This document shows, in pieces, positions 25,856-34,442 of a stretch of 54,392 bases of DNA. The position numbers were made by a program, and so were the translations under genes. This stretch comes from an uncultured Clostridia bacterium. GTDB lineage: Bacteria; Bacillota; Clostridia; Christensenellales; Aristaeellaceae. Where the stretch lies: assembly GCA_934615235.1 (NCBI GenBank), contig CAKTTL010000006.1, positions 1 through 54,392 on the forward strand. The letters run 5' to 3'. Each line of letters begins with the position of its first letter. Positions within the stretch are counted from its first letter, which is position 1. The notes below the pieces were generated by a model. It worked only from the letters and a program-made list of their open reading frames with translations. It ran no database searches and had not been told where the DNA came from.

Positions 25856-27488
25856 CTTTTGCAACCTCCCTCATCAGCCGCCGCGCAAGGCGTTCCATCC
25901 TGCGCTTCTGCGGCGCGCGCAGCGTTACGCCGCCCTGTCCAGCCGTCATTCGATAGGCCAGCGCGACAACCTGCCTGCGCACGGTTTCGTTTTCAATTCC
26001 GCGCAGATGCGCGGATTTTTCGCACAGCGCGCGAAGAATCCGCTTTTCCGCGTCCGTTTCCGCGCCGGCGCGCTTGCACGCCGCGTTGAAAAACGCGCTC
26101 CCGTGCGCGGCGTTTTTCTTCTCGTTCATCCGCGATACGTGCACGATCGACATTCTTCCGCCGATCACCACGTAAAACGGCCCCTTCGCGCCCATCACGC
26201 AAAGCGCGGCGAGAGCCTCGTGCTTGAGCGAATCGTCGGCGGAAATATCCGCCAGCACGCCCTGCAAAAGCGCCTGCGCGCGCGGCCCGTGAAACGCCAG
26301 CAGCACGCGCACGGCGGCGTTGGCCACGCCCGGCTCGTCGCTGGCGAGCGCCCATTGCAAAAGCGCCTCCAGTCCGTCGTCCGGCGCGTCTCCGTCCAGC
26401 CGCGCCTGCAGGCTGTCGATTCCCTCCTCCACCATCCGGCGGAGCGTTCCCAGCCGCCTGAGCGTTTCCGGCAGCGGCAGGCGGCAGGTATACGGCAGCT
26501 TCTCCGGCAGCGTTCCCTCTTCGCACAGGCGCAGGCGGTATTCCGCCACTGCGTCCGCCGGGTTTACGCGGCGGATCAGCTTCCAGCGCCGCATCGCTTC
26601 CTCGCGGTTGCCCGCATTGTAATACGCGCAGGCCATCAGATGCAGGAGCTCGTCGGAATACGGCGCGTCGTTCTCCGTCTCGCGCAGCACGGATACGACG
26701 ACCTCCGGCGCGTCCATCTCGCATGCGGTATGGCATACGAGCATCGCCTCGTCCTCGTCCCGCACGGCCGAAGCCGCACGATCAAGAAACGAACGAGCGG
26801 CGTTTTTTGTTCCCACCGCGTACAGAGCGGCCGCCATGGCGCACTGCGCGCGCAGATCGCCTTTCGCAAGCCGCAGCGCCTGACGCGCGGCGGAAACCGC
26901 GCCCTTTGCGTCCCCGCGGGCAAGCAGCGCGAAAGCCAGCAGCGAATGCACGCCGCTGTCGCGCCTGCCGACCGTCAGCGCGCGGCCCAGCAGCCGCACG
27001 GCCAGTCCCGGCTTATCCTCGTTGAGCGCGTTCAGCGCGCGCTGCACGCGTTTTTCCACTCGCTCCCGCGCGTCCGGAAGCTTCTCTTCCGGCTCCTCGC
27101 ACGCCTCGACGATCTCCACCGCGTCCGGCGCCCAGTCGCCGTCGGGATAATCGTGCAGGTACATCACCGCGCAGTCGCGCGCGCACTCGGTCATTCCCAG
27201 CGACATCATATTGCACGCCGCGCCGAAAAGGCACCGTTCGCCCACCTCGGGGCTTGAAATGCGCGGAATGAGCACGCGATTGGACAGCGTATAGCACTGG
27301 AGCGACGCATACGCCTCGGCCAGCGACAGCGCCGTCTCGTCGTCCGCCGCGCCGCGCTGCATCGAAAGCCGCAAAAGCTCCACCGCCTGCAGGTCGTTGC
27401 CCTGCGCGGTATGCTTCCCGGCAAAGCGGCGCAGCGTCTGCGCGCTCTGCGCGAAGGGAAGAAGCTGCCCCATCGTTTCTTTCTGCAT
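25842..27488 (-). CDS. TPR-repeat protein, unknown function
   Basis: A 548-residue cytoplasmic helical-repeat protein. TPR-like units run to about residue 300 (for example LMACAYYNAGNREEAMRRWKLI) and HEAT-like helices follow. A basic C-terminal region (APQKRRMERLARRLMREV) ends the protein. ATG 27488 is preceded by AGGGAG. A frame extension further upstream crosses a GC hairpin and lacks a site. It overlaps the HEAT-like gene by 14 bases, which hints that the two proteins work together. Confidence 0.75.
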   Translation of the reverse strand: MQKETMGQLLPFAQSAQTLRRFAGKHTAQGNDLQAVELLRLSMQRGAADDETALSLAEAYASLQCYTLSNRVLIPRISSPEVGERCLFGAACNMMSLGMTECARDCAVMYLHDYPDGDWAPDAVEIVEACEEPEEKLPDARERVEKRVQRALNALNEDKPGLAVRLLGRALTVGRRDSGVHSLLAFALLARGDAKGAVSAARQALRLAKGDLRAQCAMAAALYAVGTKNAARSFLDRAASAVRDEDEAMLVCHTACEMDAPEVVVSVLRETENDAPYSDELLHLMACAYYNAGNREEAMRRWKLIRRVNPADAVAEYRLRLCEEGTLPEKLPYTCRLPLPETLRRLGTLRRMVEEGIDSLQARLDGDAPDDGLEALLQWALASDEPGVANAAVRVLLAFHGPRAQALLQGVLADISADDSLKHEALAALCVMGAKGPFYVVIGGRMSIVHVSRMNEKKNAAHGSAFFNAACKRAGAETDAEKRILRALCEKSAHLRGIENETVRRQVVALAYRMTAGQGGVTLRAPQKRRMERLARRLMREVAKDGMY

Positions 27489-27512
27489 CCGATTCTCCCT
27501 GACACTTAAATT

Positions 27513-27530
27513 TCCGGCGCAGGCGCCGGA
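27513..27530. repeat. GC-rich intercistronic hairpin
   Basis: TCCGGCGC-AG-GCGCCGGA between hslO and the TPR gene. On the minus strand it is followed by AATTTAAG, so weak termination is possible. Confidence 0.4.
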
Positions 27531-27577
27531 TTTCGCGCCCGCCCCTATTCTATCGCAAAACGCGGGCACAAATTCAG

Positions 27578-28471
27578 TTATTCCGGCCGCGCCTGCGCGA
27601 GGAGCGCCTTGAGCTCTTCCGTGGTAAACTGGTGCTTTTCATGGCAGAAGTTGCACACGAGCTCCGCGCCCTGATCGTCGTCGATGATTTCCTGCAGGTC
27701 GTTTTGTCCGATGGAAATCAGCGCGCGCTCCATCCGCTCGCGCGAACAGTCGCAGGTGTAGGTCAGCCCTTCGACGTCGAGCGTTTCAGGCTCCATGCCG
27801 TCAAAGCACGCTTTGAAGAAATCCTCCATCGGCTGCGCAAGCAGCTGGGCGCTGATATCGCCAAAGAGCATCGAGCGCGTTTCCAGCTCCGCAAGCGTCT
27901 CCTCCTCGCAGCCGGGCAGCGGCTGCACCAGCACGCCGCCGGAGGAAATCACGCGGCCTTCGTTCACCAGCACGCCCAGCGCGCACAGCGTCGGCTGCTG
28001 CTCGGAAACGACGCAGTAATACGCCACGTCCTCGCCGATCTCGCCGGACTGCAGTTCGCACTGCCCCACGTACGGCTCGCGCATGCCCAGATCGCGCACG
28101 ACGGTAATCATGCCGTCCTTTCCCAGCGCGCCGCCCACGTCGAGCTTGCCGTTCGCCTTGAGCGGCAGTTCCACCTGCGGATGATCGATATACGCCTTCA
28201 GCCGCCGTCCATGCGCCACGACGACCAGCGCGCCCGCCGGGCCGCCGCCCTTGATGGTCATCGTCAGGTTCGTCGAATCCGGATCGTCCGCCGAGGCCGT
28301 AAGCAGCGCCGCCGCGCTGATTCCGCGCCCCAGCGCCGCCGCGCACACGTTCGAAGGTTCGTGCGTCATGCGGCAAAGCTCCGCCATGTTCGTCGTATCG
28401 CACATCAGCACGCGCACCTGTCCGTTCCTGAGGGTGCCGCGCAAAAGTCTGCCCAACGCAGCCTGTTTCAT
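27578..28471 (-). CDS. hslO: Redox-regulated chaperone Hsp33
   Basis: A 297-residue holdase activated by oxidation. The C-terminal zinc site is complete (CDC and CNFC, followed by HEKHQF). The N-terminal domain has the typical GGGPAGALVVVA and KLDVGGALGKDG segments. The length is normal. ATG 28471 overlaps the methyltransferase stop (ATGA), with GGAGG 9 bases upstream. It is in an operon with a methyltransferase and a YesL-like membrane protein. Confidence 0.95.
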   Translation of the reverse strand: MKQAALGRLLRGTLRNGQVRVLMCDTTNMAELCRMTHEPSNVCAAALGRGISAAALLTASADDPDSTNLTMTIKGGGPAGALVVVAHGRRLKAYIDHPQVELPLKANGKLDVGGALGKDGMITVVRDLGMREPYVGQCELQSGEIGEDVAYYCVVSEQQPTLCALGVLVNEGRVISSGGVLVQPLPGCEEETLAELETRSMLFGDISAQLLAQPMEDFFKACFDGMEPETLDVEGLTYTCDCSRERMERALISIGQNDLQEIIDDDQGAELVCNFCHEKHQFTTEELKALLAQARPE

Positions 28472-29235
28472 TTCAGATTGCCTCCTGTTTTTTCGGGTTT
28501 TACAGCCGCAAGGAAAATCCGATCGTCCTGCGCTTCGGGCGGCTCGAGCCCCTTCTGCGCAAACGCGCGGGCGCGGACAAACCCTGCCGCGCGCAGCGCG
28601 GAAAGCAGTTCGTCCGTCTCGTATGCGCGCTGGAAATGCGTCTCGTCGCAGCGGACGTAGCGCCCGTCCGTCTGGCGGATAAACACCGACAGATCCATCT
28701 GCACGATGCGCGTCTTCGCGTCGTAATGATTCTGCCACAGATAAGCGGCCTGCTTTCCGTCGCCGCCGAGCAGACGATCGCCCAGCACGTTTTCCAGCTT
28801 CCACCGGCTGGAAACGTCGAAAAACAGCCCGCCTCCGGGCTTCAACGCCGCAAAGGCGGCACGAAAAAACTTTTCCGCGTCGCCTTTTTCCGTCAGATAA
28901 TTTACCCCGTCGCACGCGGCGAAAACCGCGTTCACCCTGTGCGGCAGGGAAAGCTCGCGCATATCCTGCCGAACCAGCGGCACGCGCAGCCCGCGCGCGC
29001 GCGCGTTCTCGCCCGCCCTCCGAAGCATCTCCTCGGACAGGTCGAGCCCGATCATATCGATCCCCGCGTCGGCCAGGCGAAGCGTAATCGCCCCGGTGCC
29101 GCACGCGCAGTCCGCCGCGCGCTGAACTTTCACGCCCATTTCCGCGGCGATTTCAAGATAATGCCGCGCCCAGGCGTCGTAGTCGACGTCCGCCATCAGG
29201 CAGTCGTACGCGCCGGCAAAGCCCTCGTACATCAT
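28468..29235 (-). CDS. Class I SAM-dependent methyltransferase
   Basis: A 255-residue Rossmann-fold methyltransferase. Motif I is ADCACGTGAITLRLA, followed by GLDLSEEML (acidic loop) and RQDMREL. It has the Methyltransf_25/11 type layout with a beta-rich insert at about residues 150-200. The substrate is unknown. It overlaps both neighbours by 4 bases, upstream with the YesL-like gene and downstream with hslO. Confidence 0.88.
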   Translation of the reverse strand: MMYEGFAGAYDCLMADVDYDAWARHYLEIAAEMGVKVQRAADCACGTGAITLRLADAGIDMIGLDLSEEMLRRAGENARARGLRVPLVRQDMRELSLPHRVNAVFAACDGVNYLTEKGDAEKFFRAAFAALKPGGGLFFDVSSRWKLENVLGDRLLGGDGKQAAYLWQNHYDAKTRIVQMDLSVFIRQTDGRYVRCDETHFQRAYETDELLSALRAAGFVRARAFAQKGLEPPEAQDDRIFLAAVKPEKTGGNLK

Positions 29236-30233
29236 TCGGCTTTGTTTTCCTCGTTCTCATCCTGTCCCTGCGGCTTGGGCTGGGGCATCGTCGGGTCGAT
29301 CTCATAATCGTCCTCGGTCGTCTGCCGCAGGCCCATGCCCACCTTCGCGCCGTCGATGCGCGGGTTAATGTATTTCTCGCAGACGGCGTTTGCATAGGCG
29401 CTGAAGAGGAAGCGGTCGAACGCAAAGCCGAAGAGCAGGTAATACAGCACGAACACCAGCATCACGTACGCCGTGATGGCCGGGAAGATCATCATCAGCG
29501 CGACGGCGAGAATCACCAGCCACAGCGAGCAGATGCGAATGCCCAGCGCCAGCGGCAGCTTGCCCAGCGTCATGATCAATCCGTTGCGCAGCAGATTCTT
29601 AAAGGAGAGGTCGTAGGTCACCATCATCATGTAGAACAGCTGCACCGCAAGAATCCACACGAAGCCGATGATCAGGCAGACCGCCTGCGGAATGACGTAG
29701 AGGAAGCCGCTCTGCGACGCCATCTGGCCGTAGAAGCGATAGGACACGAACAGCACCAGCGGGACGATACCGGTAATCGCGGAAACGGCGAGCGCCTGCT
29801 TCCAGTTTTCCTTGAACGCGTCCTTAAAATCGCTGAACATGAAGCTGTGCTGGTCGCGCGTCCAGTTGCGCGTCACATAGCTCACGCCCGCCGTCGCAGG
29901 GCCGGTAATGGCGATGCACGGCCAGAGGATGAGCAGATACATCGTCAGCGTGCTCAGCAGCTGGCCGCCCGCCGCGCTGCTGGCCAGTTCGCCCGCATCC
30001 ACAGCGACGAGCGTATTCTGCAGCACCATATAGTTCATAAACGTCCACACGATCGCCGGCAGATAGAAAAGCACGTACAGCAGGTTCAGCTTGACCAGCT
30101 GTCCCCAGTAAATCCGCAGCATCTGGAAAAACAGCGACACACGGCTCGTCGGAAGATCGTCGGGATTAAAATCCGCCTTTCCGGCCTTGCCGTAATACAT
30201 CCGGTTGAAGAAATTACCCAGCATTTTTGCCAT
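29232..30233 (-). CDS. DUF624/YesL-like membrane protein
   Basis: A 333-residue integral membrane protein with about five or six helices and a charged C-terminal tail (DENEENKAE). The pattern of an N-terminal cytoplasmic segment, helices, a WTRDQHSFMFSDFKDAFKENWKQAL loop and more helices matches the DUF624 family. That family often accompanies sugar transporters, and its function is unproven. First gene of the operon with a methyltransferase and hslO. Confidence 0.7.
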   Translation of the reverse strand: MAKMLGNFFNRMYYGKAGKADFNPDDLPTSRVSLFFQMLRIYWGQLVKLNLLYVLFYLPAIVWTFMNYMVLQNTLVAVDAGELASSAAGGQLLSTLTMYLLILWPCIAITGPATAGVSYVTRNWTRDQHSFMFSDFKDAFKENWKQALAVSAITGIVPLVLFVSYRFYGQMASQSGFLYVIPQAVCLIIGFVWILAVQLFYMMMVTYDLSFKNLLRNGLIMTLGKLPLALGIRICSLWLVILAVALMMIFPAITAYVMLVFVLYYLLFGFAFDRFLFSAYANAVCEKYINPRIDGAKVGMGLRQTTEDDYEIDPTMPQPKPQGQDENEENKAE

Positions 30234-30272
30234 CCCCCCGCGATTTCTCGCATTAGTCTTGTATAATGCTAT

Positions 30273-30301
30273 ACTATATCATATCCGCGGCATAATTTCA
30301 A
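30273..30301 (-). promoter_or_regulatory. Predicted promoter of the YesL-like/methyltransferase/hslO operon
   Basis: On the minus strand TTGAAA (30296-30301), 17-base spacer, TATAGT (30273-30278), 40 bases before the start codon. Confidence 0.65.
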
Positions 30302-30362
30302 AACCATCTTCTGCTTTTTCGATCATCTTTTTACCGGTTTCCGGGCGCATGTTCTGTTTCTG

Positions 30363-30391
30363 TTGCGCAAACGGACGCAGTGTGCTATGCT
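30363..30391 (+). promoter_or_regulatory. Predicted promoter of the 75-residue protein gene
   Basis: TTGCGC (30363-30368), 17-base spacer, TATGCT (30386-30391), 36 bases before the start codon. Confidence 0.5.
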
Positions 30392-30427
30392 GACTGCATC
30401 ACATCCTTGACAAAAAGGAGAAATAAA

Positions 30428-30655
30428 ATGAACGAAAAAAAATTAAAAACGCTTAAGCTTTTCACCTGCGGCGCATGCACGCTGATGTACATAGCGGGGC
30501 TGATCATGTTTTTCATGAAAAACTTCAGCGGCGGCCTGAGCGCCGTCGTGCTCTCCACGCTGGCGGGGCTGAGCGCGCTGGCGTATTTCCGCCGCCGGGA
30601 GCTGGACGCGCAGGAACGCAAAAACGGCGCGGACGCGCCGAAAAAAGGCGAATAA
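30428..30655 (+). CDS. Small two-span membrane protein
   Basis: A 75-residue protein. Lys-rich N-terminus (MNEKKLKTLK), helix at about 11-29, short loop, helix at about 34-49, then a charged tail (RRRELDAQERKNGADAPKKGE). AAAAGGAG is upstream of the ATG. A longer frame beginning at 30380 would start inside the promoter. I do not recognise a family. Confidence 0.75.
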   Translation: MNEKKLKTLKLFTCGACTLMYIAGLIMFFMKNFSGGLSAVVLSTLAGLSALAYFRRRELDAQERKNGADAPKKGE

Positions 30656-30665
30656 TTTCATCAAA

Positions 30666-30692
30666 ATGTCGCGGACGATACCTTGCGATGTC
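30666..30692 (+). promoter_or_regulatory. Candidate AraC operator, GH36 promoter
   Basis: Distal TGTCGCGGACGATA (from 30667) and proximal TGTC (30689-30692), 22 bases apart. The proximal copy lies 15 bases before the -35 start. The same arrangement occurs at 32458 and 35394. The distal site here is one base shorter and less well conserved. Confidence 0.55.
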
Positions 30693-30703
30693 GTGTTTGT
30701 CCA

Positions 30704-30732
30704 TTGAAACGGGCGGGCTGTGCCGGTATAAT
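30704..30732 (+). promoter_or_regulatory. Predicted GH36 promoter
   Basis: TTGAAA (30704-30709), 17-base spacer, TATAAT (30727-30732). Transcription would start near 30740. Confidence 0.75.
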
Positions 30733-30797
30733 GGTGCTGTTTGGATCGCTTTACCAGGCGCGCCGCCGCGCGGCCGCTGCAGAAAGGAAGAGTTTCT

Positions 30798-32408
30798 TTG
30801 AATATTCGCCTTCCCGATCTGGTAACAGTTTATACCGAAACCGGCAGGCATGCTTTTTCCGGCGCGCAGGGCGCGCATGAGGACGTCGCCTGCGCCCTTT
30901 CGCTCGAAAACGACGCGCTGCTCGTTTCGCTGCGCGCGGAAACGACGCCCGTGCGCTTTCTGCGCCTGCGCTGGCATTTCGCCGAAAGCGAGAAGCGGCG
31001 CGAGGCCGTGCGCATCTACGGCGACGCGTGGGAGCGCGGCGGCGGCAACCTCGAATGGCGCGGTATCGTCCCGGAACGGTGCATGCCCTGGTTTTTCCTC
31101 GTTTCCAACGGAACGGACGCGGAGCAGCAGCGCGCAGGCCGCCTGACGGAGGGCTTCGGCGTGAAGGTGCGCCCGGGCGCGATGTGCTTCTGGCAATACG
31201 ACACGGCCGGCGCGACGCTCTGGCTCGACGTGCGCAACGGCGGCTGCGGCGTAATTCTCGGCGGGCGGACGCTGCGGGCGGCGGAAGTCGTTTTCCGCGC
31301 GTATAAAAACTGCACGGCGTTTGAAGCCGGCAGCCGCTTCTGCCGCGAAATGTGCGCGGACGGGCTGACCACGCCCTTCCCCGTCTACGGCTCCAACAAC
31401 TGGTATTACGCCTACGGCAGCAGCTCGCAGCGCGAAATCGAGGAGGATACCCGCATCGTCGCCTCGCTCTGCGAGGGCAACGAAAACCGCCCCTTCATGG
31501 TGATCGACGACGGCTGGTCGCCCAACCCGAAGAACGGCCCCTGGAACCGCGGCGGCGAAACCTTCCCCGATATGGCCGGACTCGCCGCGTTTATCCGCGC
31601 GCAGAACGTGCGGCCCGGCATCTGGGTGCGGTATATCTACGATGAAAACCACGTCTGCGGCGTGCCCGACGACTGGCACATGGCGCACGACGCGTCCTTC
31701 CTCGACCCCTCCCGCCCGGAGGTGCTCGAATATATCCGCGAGACGACGCGCCGCTTCGTCCGCTGGGGCTATCAGCTCATCAAGTTCGACTGCTCCACGC
31801 AGGATATCCTCGGCCGCCGCGGCTACAAGGTTCCCTACGTCGTCGCCGAGGACGGCTGGCATTTCCAGGACAGAAGCAGAACCTCGGCCGAAATCATCGT
31901 CGATTTTTATCGCGCGGTGCGCGAAGCCGCGGGCGAGGAAACGATCCTCATCGGCTGCGCGACGATTCCGCATCTCTGCGCGGGGCTTGTGCATCTGGGG
32001 CGCACGGGCGCGGACATAAACGGCCGCAACTGGGATATCACCCGCCGTATGGGCGTGAACACGCTCGCCTTCCGCATGCTTGAAAACGGCTCCTTCTTCG
32101 CCGCGGACGCGGACTGCGTGGGCATCACCGGCCTGTTCCCGTGGCGCTTCGCCGGGCAGTGGCTCGACCTGCTGGCCGAAAGCGGCACGCCGATGTTCGT
32201 CTCCTGCAAGCCGGGCATTCTCGATGAAGCTCAGCTCGCGCAGCTGCGCCGCGCCTTCGCGCGCAATTCCGTGCAGAAGGATACGCTCATCCCGCTGGAC
32301 TGGATGGAAAACGTCTGTCCCGAGCGCTGGTTGCTTAACGGCGAAGAAATCCGCTTCGACTGGTACGCGGACGATATCAGCGTCCTGTTCGACGGCGAAA
32401 GCCTGTAA
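30798..32408 (+). CDS. GH36-like alpha-galactosidase-type glycosidase
   Basis: A 536-residue cytoplasmic glycosidase of the GH27/GH36/GH31 clan type. A beta-sandwich N-terminal region (about 1-190) is followed by a TIM barrel with IDDGW (Asp237-Asp238) and the likely nucleophile Asp331 in IKFDCS. A TTG start at 30798 is preferred. It has AAGGAAG upstream, while the alternative TTG at 30741 sits at the predicted transcription start without a ribosome-binding site. The promoter carries the AraC operator, which ties it to the regulator and transporter downstream. Substrate unproven. Confidence 0.75.
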   Translation: MNIRLPDLVTVYTETGRHAFSGAQGAHEDVACALSLENDALLVSLRAETTPVRFLRLRWHFAESEKRREAVRIYGDAWERGGGNLEWRGIVPERCMPWFFLVSNGTDAEQQRAGRLTEGFGVKVRPGAMCFWQYDTAGATLWLDVRNGGCGVILGGRTLRAAEVVFRAYKNCTAFEAGSRFCREMCADGLTTPFPVYGSNNWYYAYGSSSQREIEEDTRIVASLCEGNENRPFMVIDDGWSPNPKNGPWNRGGETFPDMAGLAAFIRAQNVRPGIWVRYIYDENHVCGVPDDWHMAHDASFLDPSRPEVLEYIRETTRRFVRWGYQLIKFDCSTQDILGRRGYKVPYVVAEDGWHFQDRSRTSAEIIVDFYRAVREAAGEETILIGCATIPHLCAGLVHLGRTGADINGRNWDITRRMGVNTLAFRMLENGSFFAADADCVGITGLFPWRFAGQWLDLLAESGTPMFVSCKPGILDEAQLAQLRRAFARNSVQKDTLIPLDWMENVCPERWLLNGEEIRFDWYADDISVLFDGESL

Positions 32409-32423
32409 ACGATTCTGTTTCCT

Positions 32424-32446
32424 GCCGCGCCCTGCGCGGCATTTTT
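32424..32446 (+). terminator. GH36 terminator
   Basis: GCCGCGC-CCT-GCGCGGC followed by ATTTTTC, 16 bases after the stop. Confidence 0.75.
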
Positions 32447-32457
32447 CATCCGTGCGC

Positions 32458-32483
32458 ATGTCGCGTTCGGATAAATTATTGTC
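32458..32483 (+). promoter_or_regulatory. Candidate AraC operator, autoregulatory
   Basis: Distal ATGTCGCGTTCGGATAAA (32458-32475) and proximal TGTC (32480-32483), 21 bases apart. The proximal copy is 15 bases before the -35 start of the AraC gene promoter. It shares 16 of 18 positions with the site at 35394. Confidence 0.65.
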
Positions 32484-32494
32484 TCGCGTCCCCG

Positions 32495-32523
32495 TTGCAA
32501 TGCACGCTTTTCCGTTGTATATT
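32495..32523 (+). promoter_or_regulatory. Predicted promoter of the AraC-aldolase-HAD operon
   Basis: TTGCAA (32495-32500), 17-base spacer, TATATT (32518-32523). Confidence 0.65.
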
Positions 32524-32567
32524 ACAGACAGCTTAAGCAAACCGGCGTACAGGCAGGAGGCAATCGC

Positions 32568-33470
32568 ATGGAACGGGATACCGTTTGGGACAACGCGCAG
32601 CTGCTCAACCAGTTTATGACCAACGAGCGGATTTCCTTCCGCGCGAACGATCTGATGCTGGAAATGCTCTGGGCCGCCTTCCCCGTAGAATACGAAAAGG
32701 CCGCCTCGCACGGCGACCGGCAGAAGCCGAAGTTCCACAGCCATTCCTTTTGCGAAACGCATTACTGTACGAGCGGCACCTACATCTATCGCCTTGCGGA
32801 CGGCCGCGAATTCGTCATGAACGCGGGCGATACGATCTTCATCCGGGAAAACGTTGAGCATGAACAGTATGCCATCACGGAAGGCGCGCGGAAGATTTCC
32901 ATGGCCTATCGCCTGACGGAAAACCAGACCGTTTACAACCGCGCGGACAAAAACTGCCTGCTCGACGCGATCGTTATCCACGATACCGGTTCCCTCTTCG
33001 CCCTCTTCCAGCAGATTAACGAAGAATTCAAAGCGCAGCAGCTTGGTTTCCGCGATATGATCGGCTCGCTCCTTTTCCAGATCACCATGGAATACGAGCG
33101 GCATATCAGCGCCGCGCCGAGCGCTGACGCCATTATCCCGCGCATCGACAAGCGCGTGGAAGAAATAAAAGCCTTTATCAACGATAACCTGTCCACGGAT
33201 ATTACGACCATGGACGTCGCGGACGTGCTGCATCTGAGCAAGCGGCAGATCAACCGCATCGTGCTCAAGGAATTCGGCACGTCCTGCAACAGTCTCATCA
33301 AGCAGGTCAAGCATAAAAAGGCGCAGGAACTGCTGCTTTATTCCGATAAGAGCATCCAGGATATCGCGTCCGAGCTGGGATACGGCAACGTATACAGCTT
33401 CAGCAAATTCTTCAAAAGTCAGGAGGGAATGCCTCCGGCGCTGTTCCGCAGATCGCATTATTCTTATTAA
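32568..33470 (+). CDS. AraC-family transcriptional regulator with cupin domain
   Basis: A 300-residue soluble regulator. The N-terminal half is an AraC-type cupin (FHSHSFCETHYCTSGTYIYRLADG, then MNAGDTIFI) that would bind a sugar. The C-terminal half has the two AraC helix-turn-helix motifs at about residues 205-295 (MDVADVLHLSKRQINRIV and IQDIASELGYGNVYSFSKFFK). GGAGG precedes the ATG. It is the only AraC gene inside the block whose three promoters share the tandem TGTC operator, so it is the likely regulator of that set. Confidence 0.92.
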   Translation: MERDTVWDNAQLLNQFMTNERISFRANDLMLEMLWAAFPVEYEKAASHGDRQKPKFHSHSFCETHYCTSGTYIYRLADGREFVMNAGDTIFIRENVEHEQYAITEGARKISMAYRLTENQTVYNRADKNCLLDAIVIHDTGSLFALFQQINEEFKAQQLGFRDMIGSLLFQITMEYERHISAAPSADAIIPRIDKRVEEIKAFINDNLSTDITTMDVADVLHLSKRQINRIVLKEFGTSCNSLIKQVKHKKAQELLLYSDKSIQDIASELGYGNVYSFSKFFKSQEGMPPALFRRSHYSY

Positions 33471-33524
33471 CTCAAAATGATACAAAAGGGAAACCCGTAA
33501 AATAAACGCAAGGGAGCCATAGCC

Positions 33525-34442
33525 ATGAATCAGATTCCCGGTGGTATCTATCCCGTAATGATTACGCCCTTTACCGCAGATAACCAGATCGATTACGACG
33601 CGGTCGACCGCATCGTCGAATTTTACGCGCAGGGCGGCTGTCACGGCATCTTTGCCGTCTGCCAGTCGAGCGAAATGTTCTGGCTGACCGAAAACGAGCG
33701 GGAAAAACTCGCCGCGCGCGTTGTGAAAGCCTCCGCGGGGCGGATGTGCGTAGTCGCCTCCGGCCACATTTCCGAGCGGATGGAGGATCAGATCCGCGAG
33801 CTCAGGCGCATCGCCGCCACCGGCGTAAACGCCGTCGTCATGATTTCCAATCGTCTCGCTTCGCCCAATGAAAGCGACGACGCGCTGATCGCCCGGATGA
33901 AAACCATCCTGGACGCGATTCCCGGCGTCACCTTCGGCATGTACGAATGCCCCTATCCCTACAAGCGCATGCTCACCCCGAAGGTGCTCGAAGCGATGGC
34001 GGAAACGGGGCGCTTCACCTTCATCAAGGATACCTGCTGCGACGCGGAGCTGATCGCCGAGCGCATCAAACTGCTGGACGGCCGCATTCAGCTGTTCAAC
34101 GCCAACTGCGCCACCGCGCTGGAAACGTTCGAAAGCGGCGCGGACGGCTTCAGCGGCATTATGGCCAACTACCATCCGGACCTGCTCGTCTGGCTCTACG
34201 AGAACTTCCGCGCCCAGCCCGAGAAGGCGCGCAAGCTCTCCTCCATGCTCTCCGTCATGTCGCTCGTGGAAGGCTGCGGCCATCCTGCCGCGACGAAATA
34301 TCACATGAATCTGGTGGGCGTGCCGATGGAAATCCGCTGCCGTTCGATCAACGCCGACGAGCGTTTCGACAAGCTGGACCGGTATGCGATCGACGATCTG
34401 GCGCAGATTGAGGAGGTTATACGAAAGTGGATCAAGGCGTAA
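33525..34442 (+). CDS. DHDPS/NAL-family aldolase
   Basis: A 305-residue class I aldolase/lyase of the dihydrodipicolinate synthase family. The Schiff-base lysine is Lys168 in FIKDT, and the GMYECPYPYKR segment holds the conserved tyrosine. Its place in an AraC-sugar operon argues for a keto-acid aldolase or similar sugar-acid enzyme rather than lysine synthesis. The GxTGE-like segment reads CQSSEMF instead of GTTGE, a departure from true DapA. AGGGAG precedes the start, 54 bases after the AraC gene. Confidence 0.85.
   Translation: MNQIPGGIYPVMITPFTADNQIDYDAVDRIVEFYAQGGCHGIFAVCQSSEMFWLTENEREKLAARVVKASAGRMCVVASGHISERMEDQIRELRRIAATGVNAVVMISNRLASPNESDDALIARMKTILDAIPGVTFGMYECPYPYKRMLTPKVLEAMAETGRFTFIKDTCCDAELIAERIKLLDGRIQLFNANCATALETFESGADGFSGIMANYHPDLLVWLYENFRAQPEKARKLSSMLSVMSLVEGCGHPAATKYHMNLVGVPMEIRCRSINADERFDKLDRYAIDDLAQIEEVIRKWIKA

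Noticed and set aside
33525..34442. Assignment as dapA for lysine synthesis
   Set aside because: The GTTGE-type motif is changed, and the gene is in an AraC sugar operon far from dapF and dapL.
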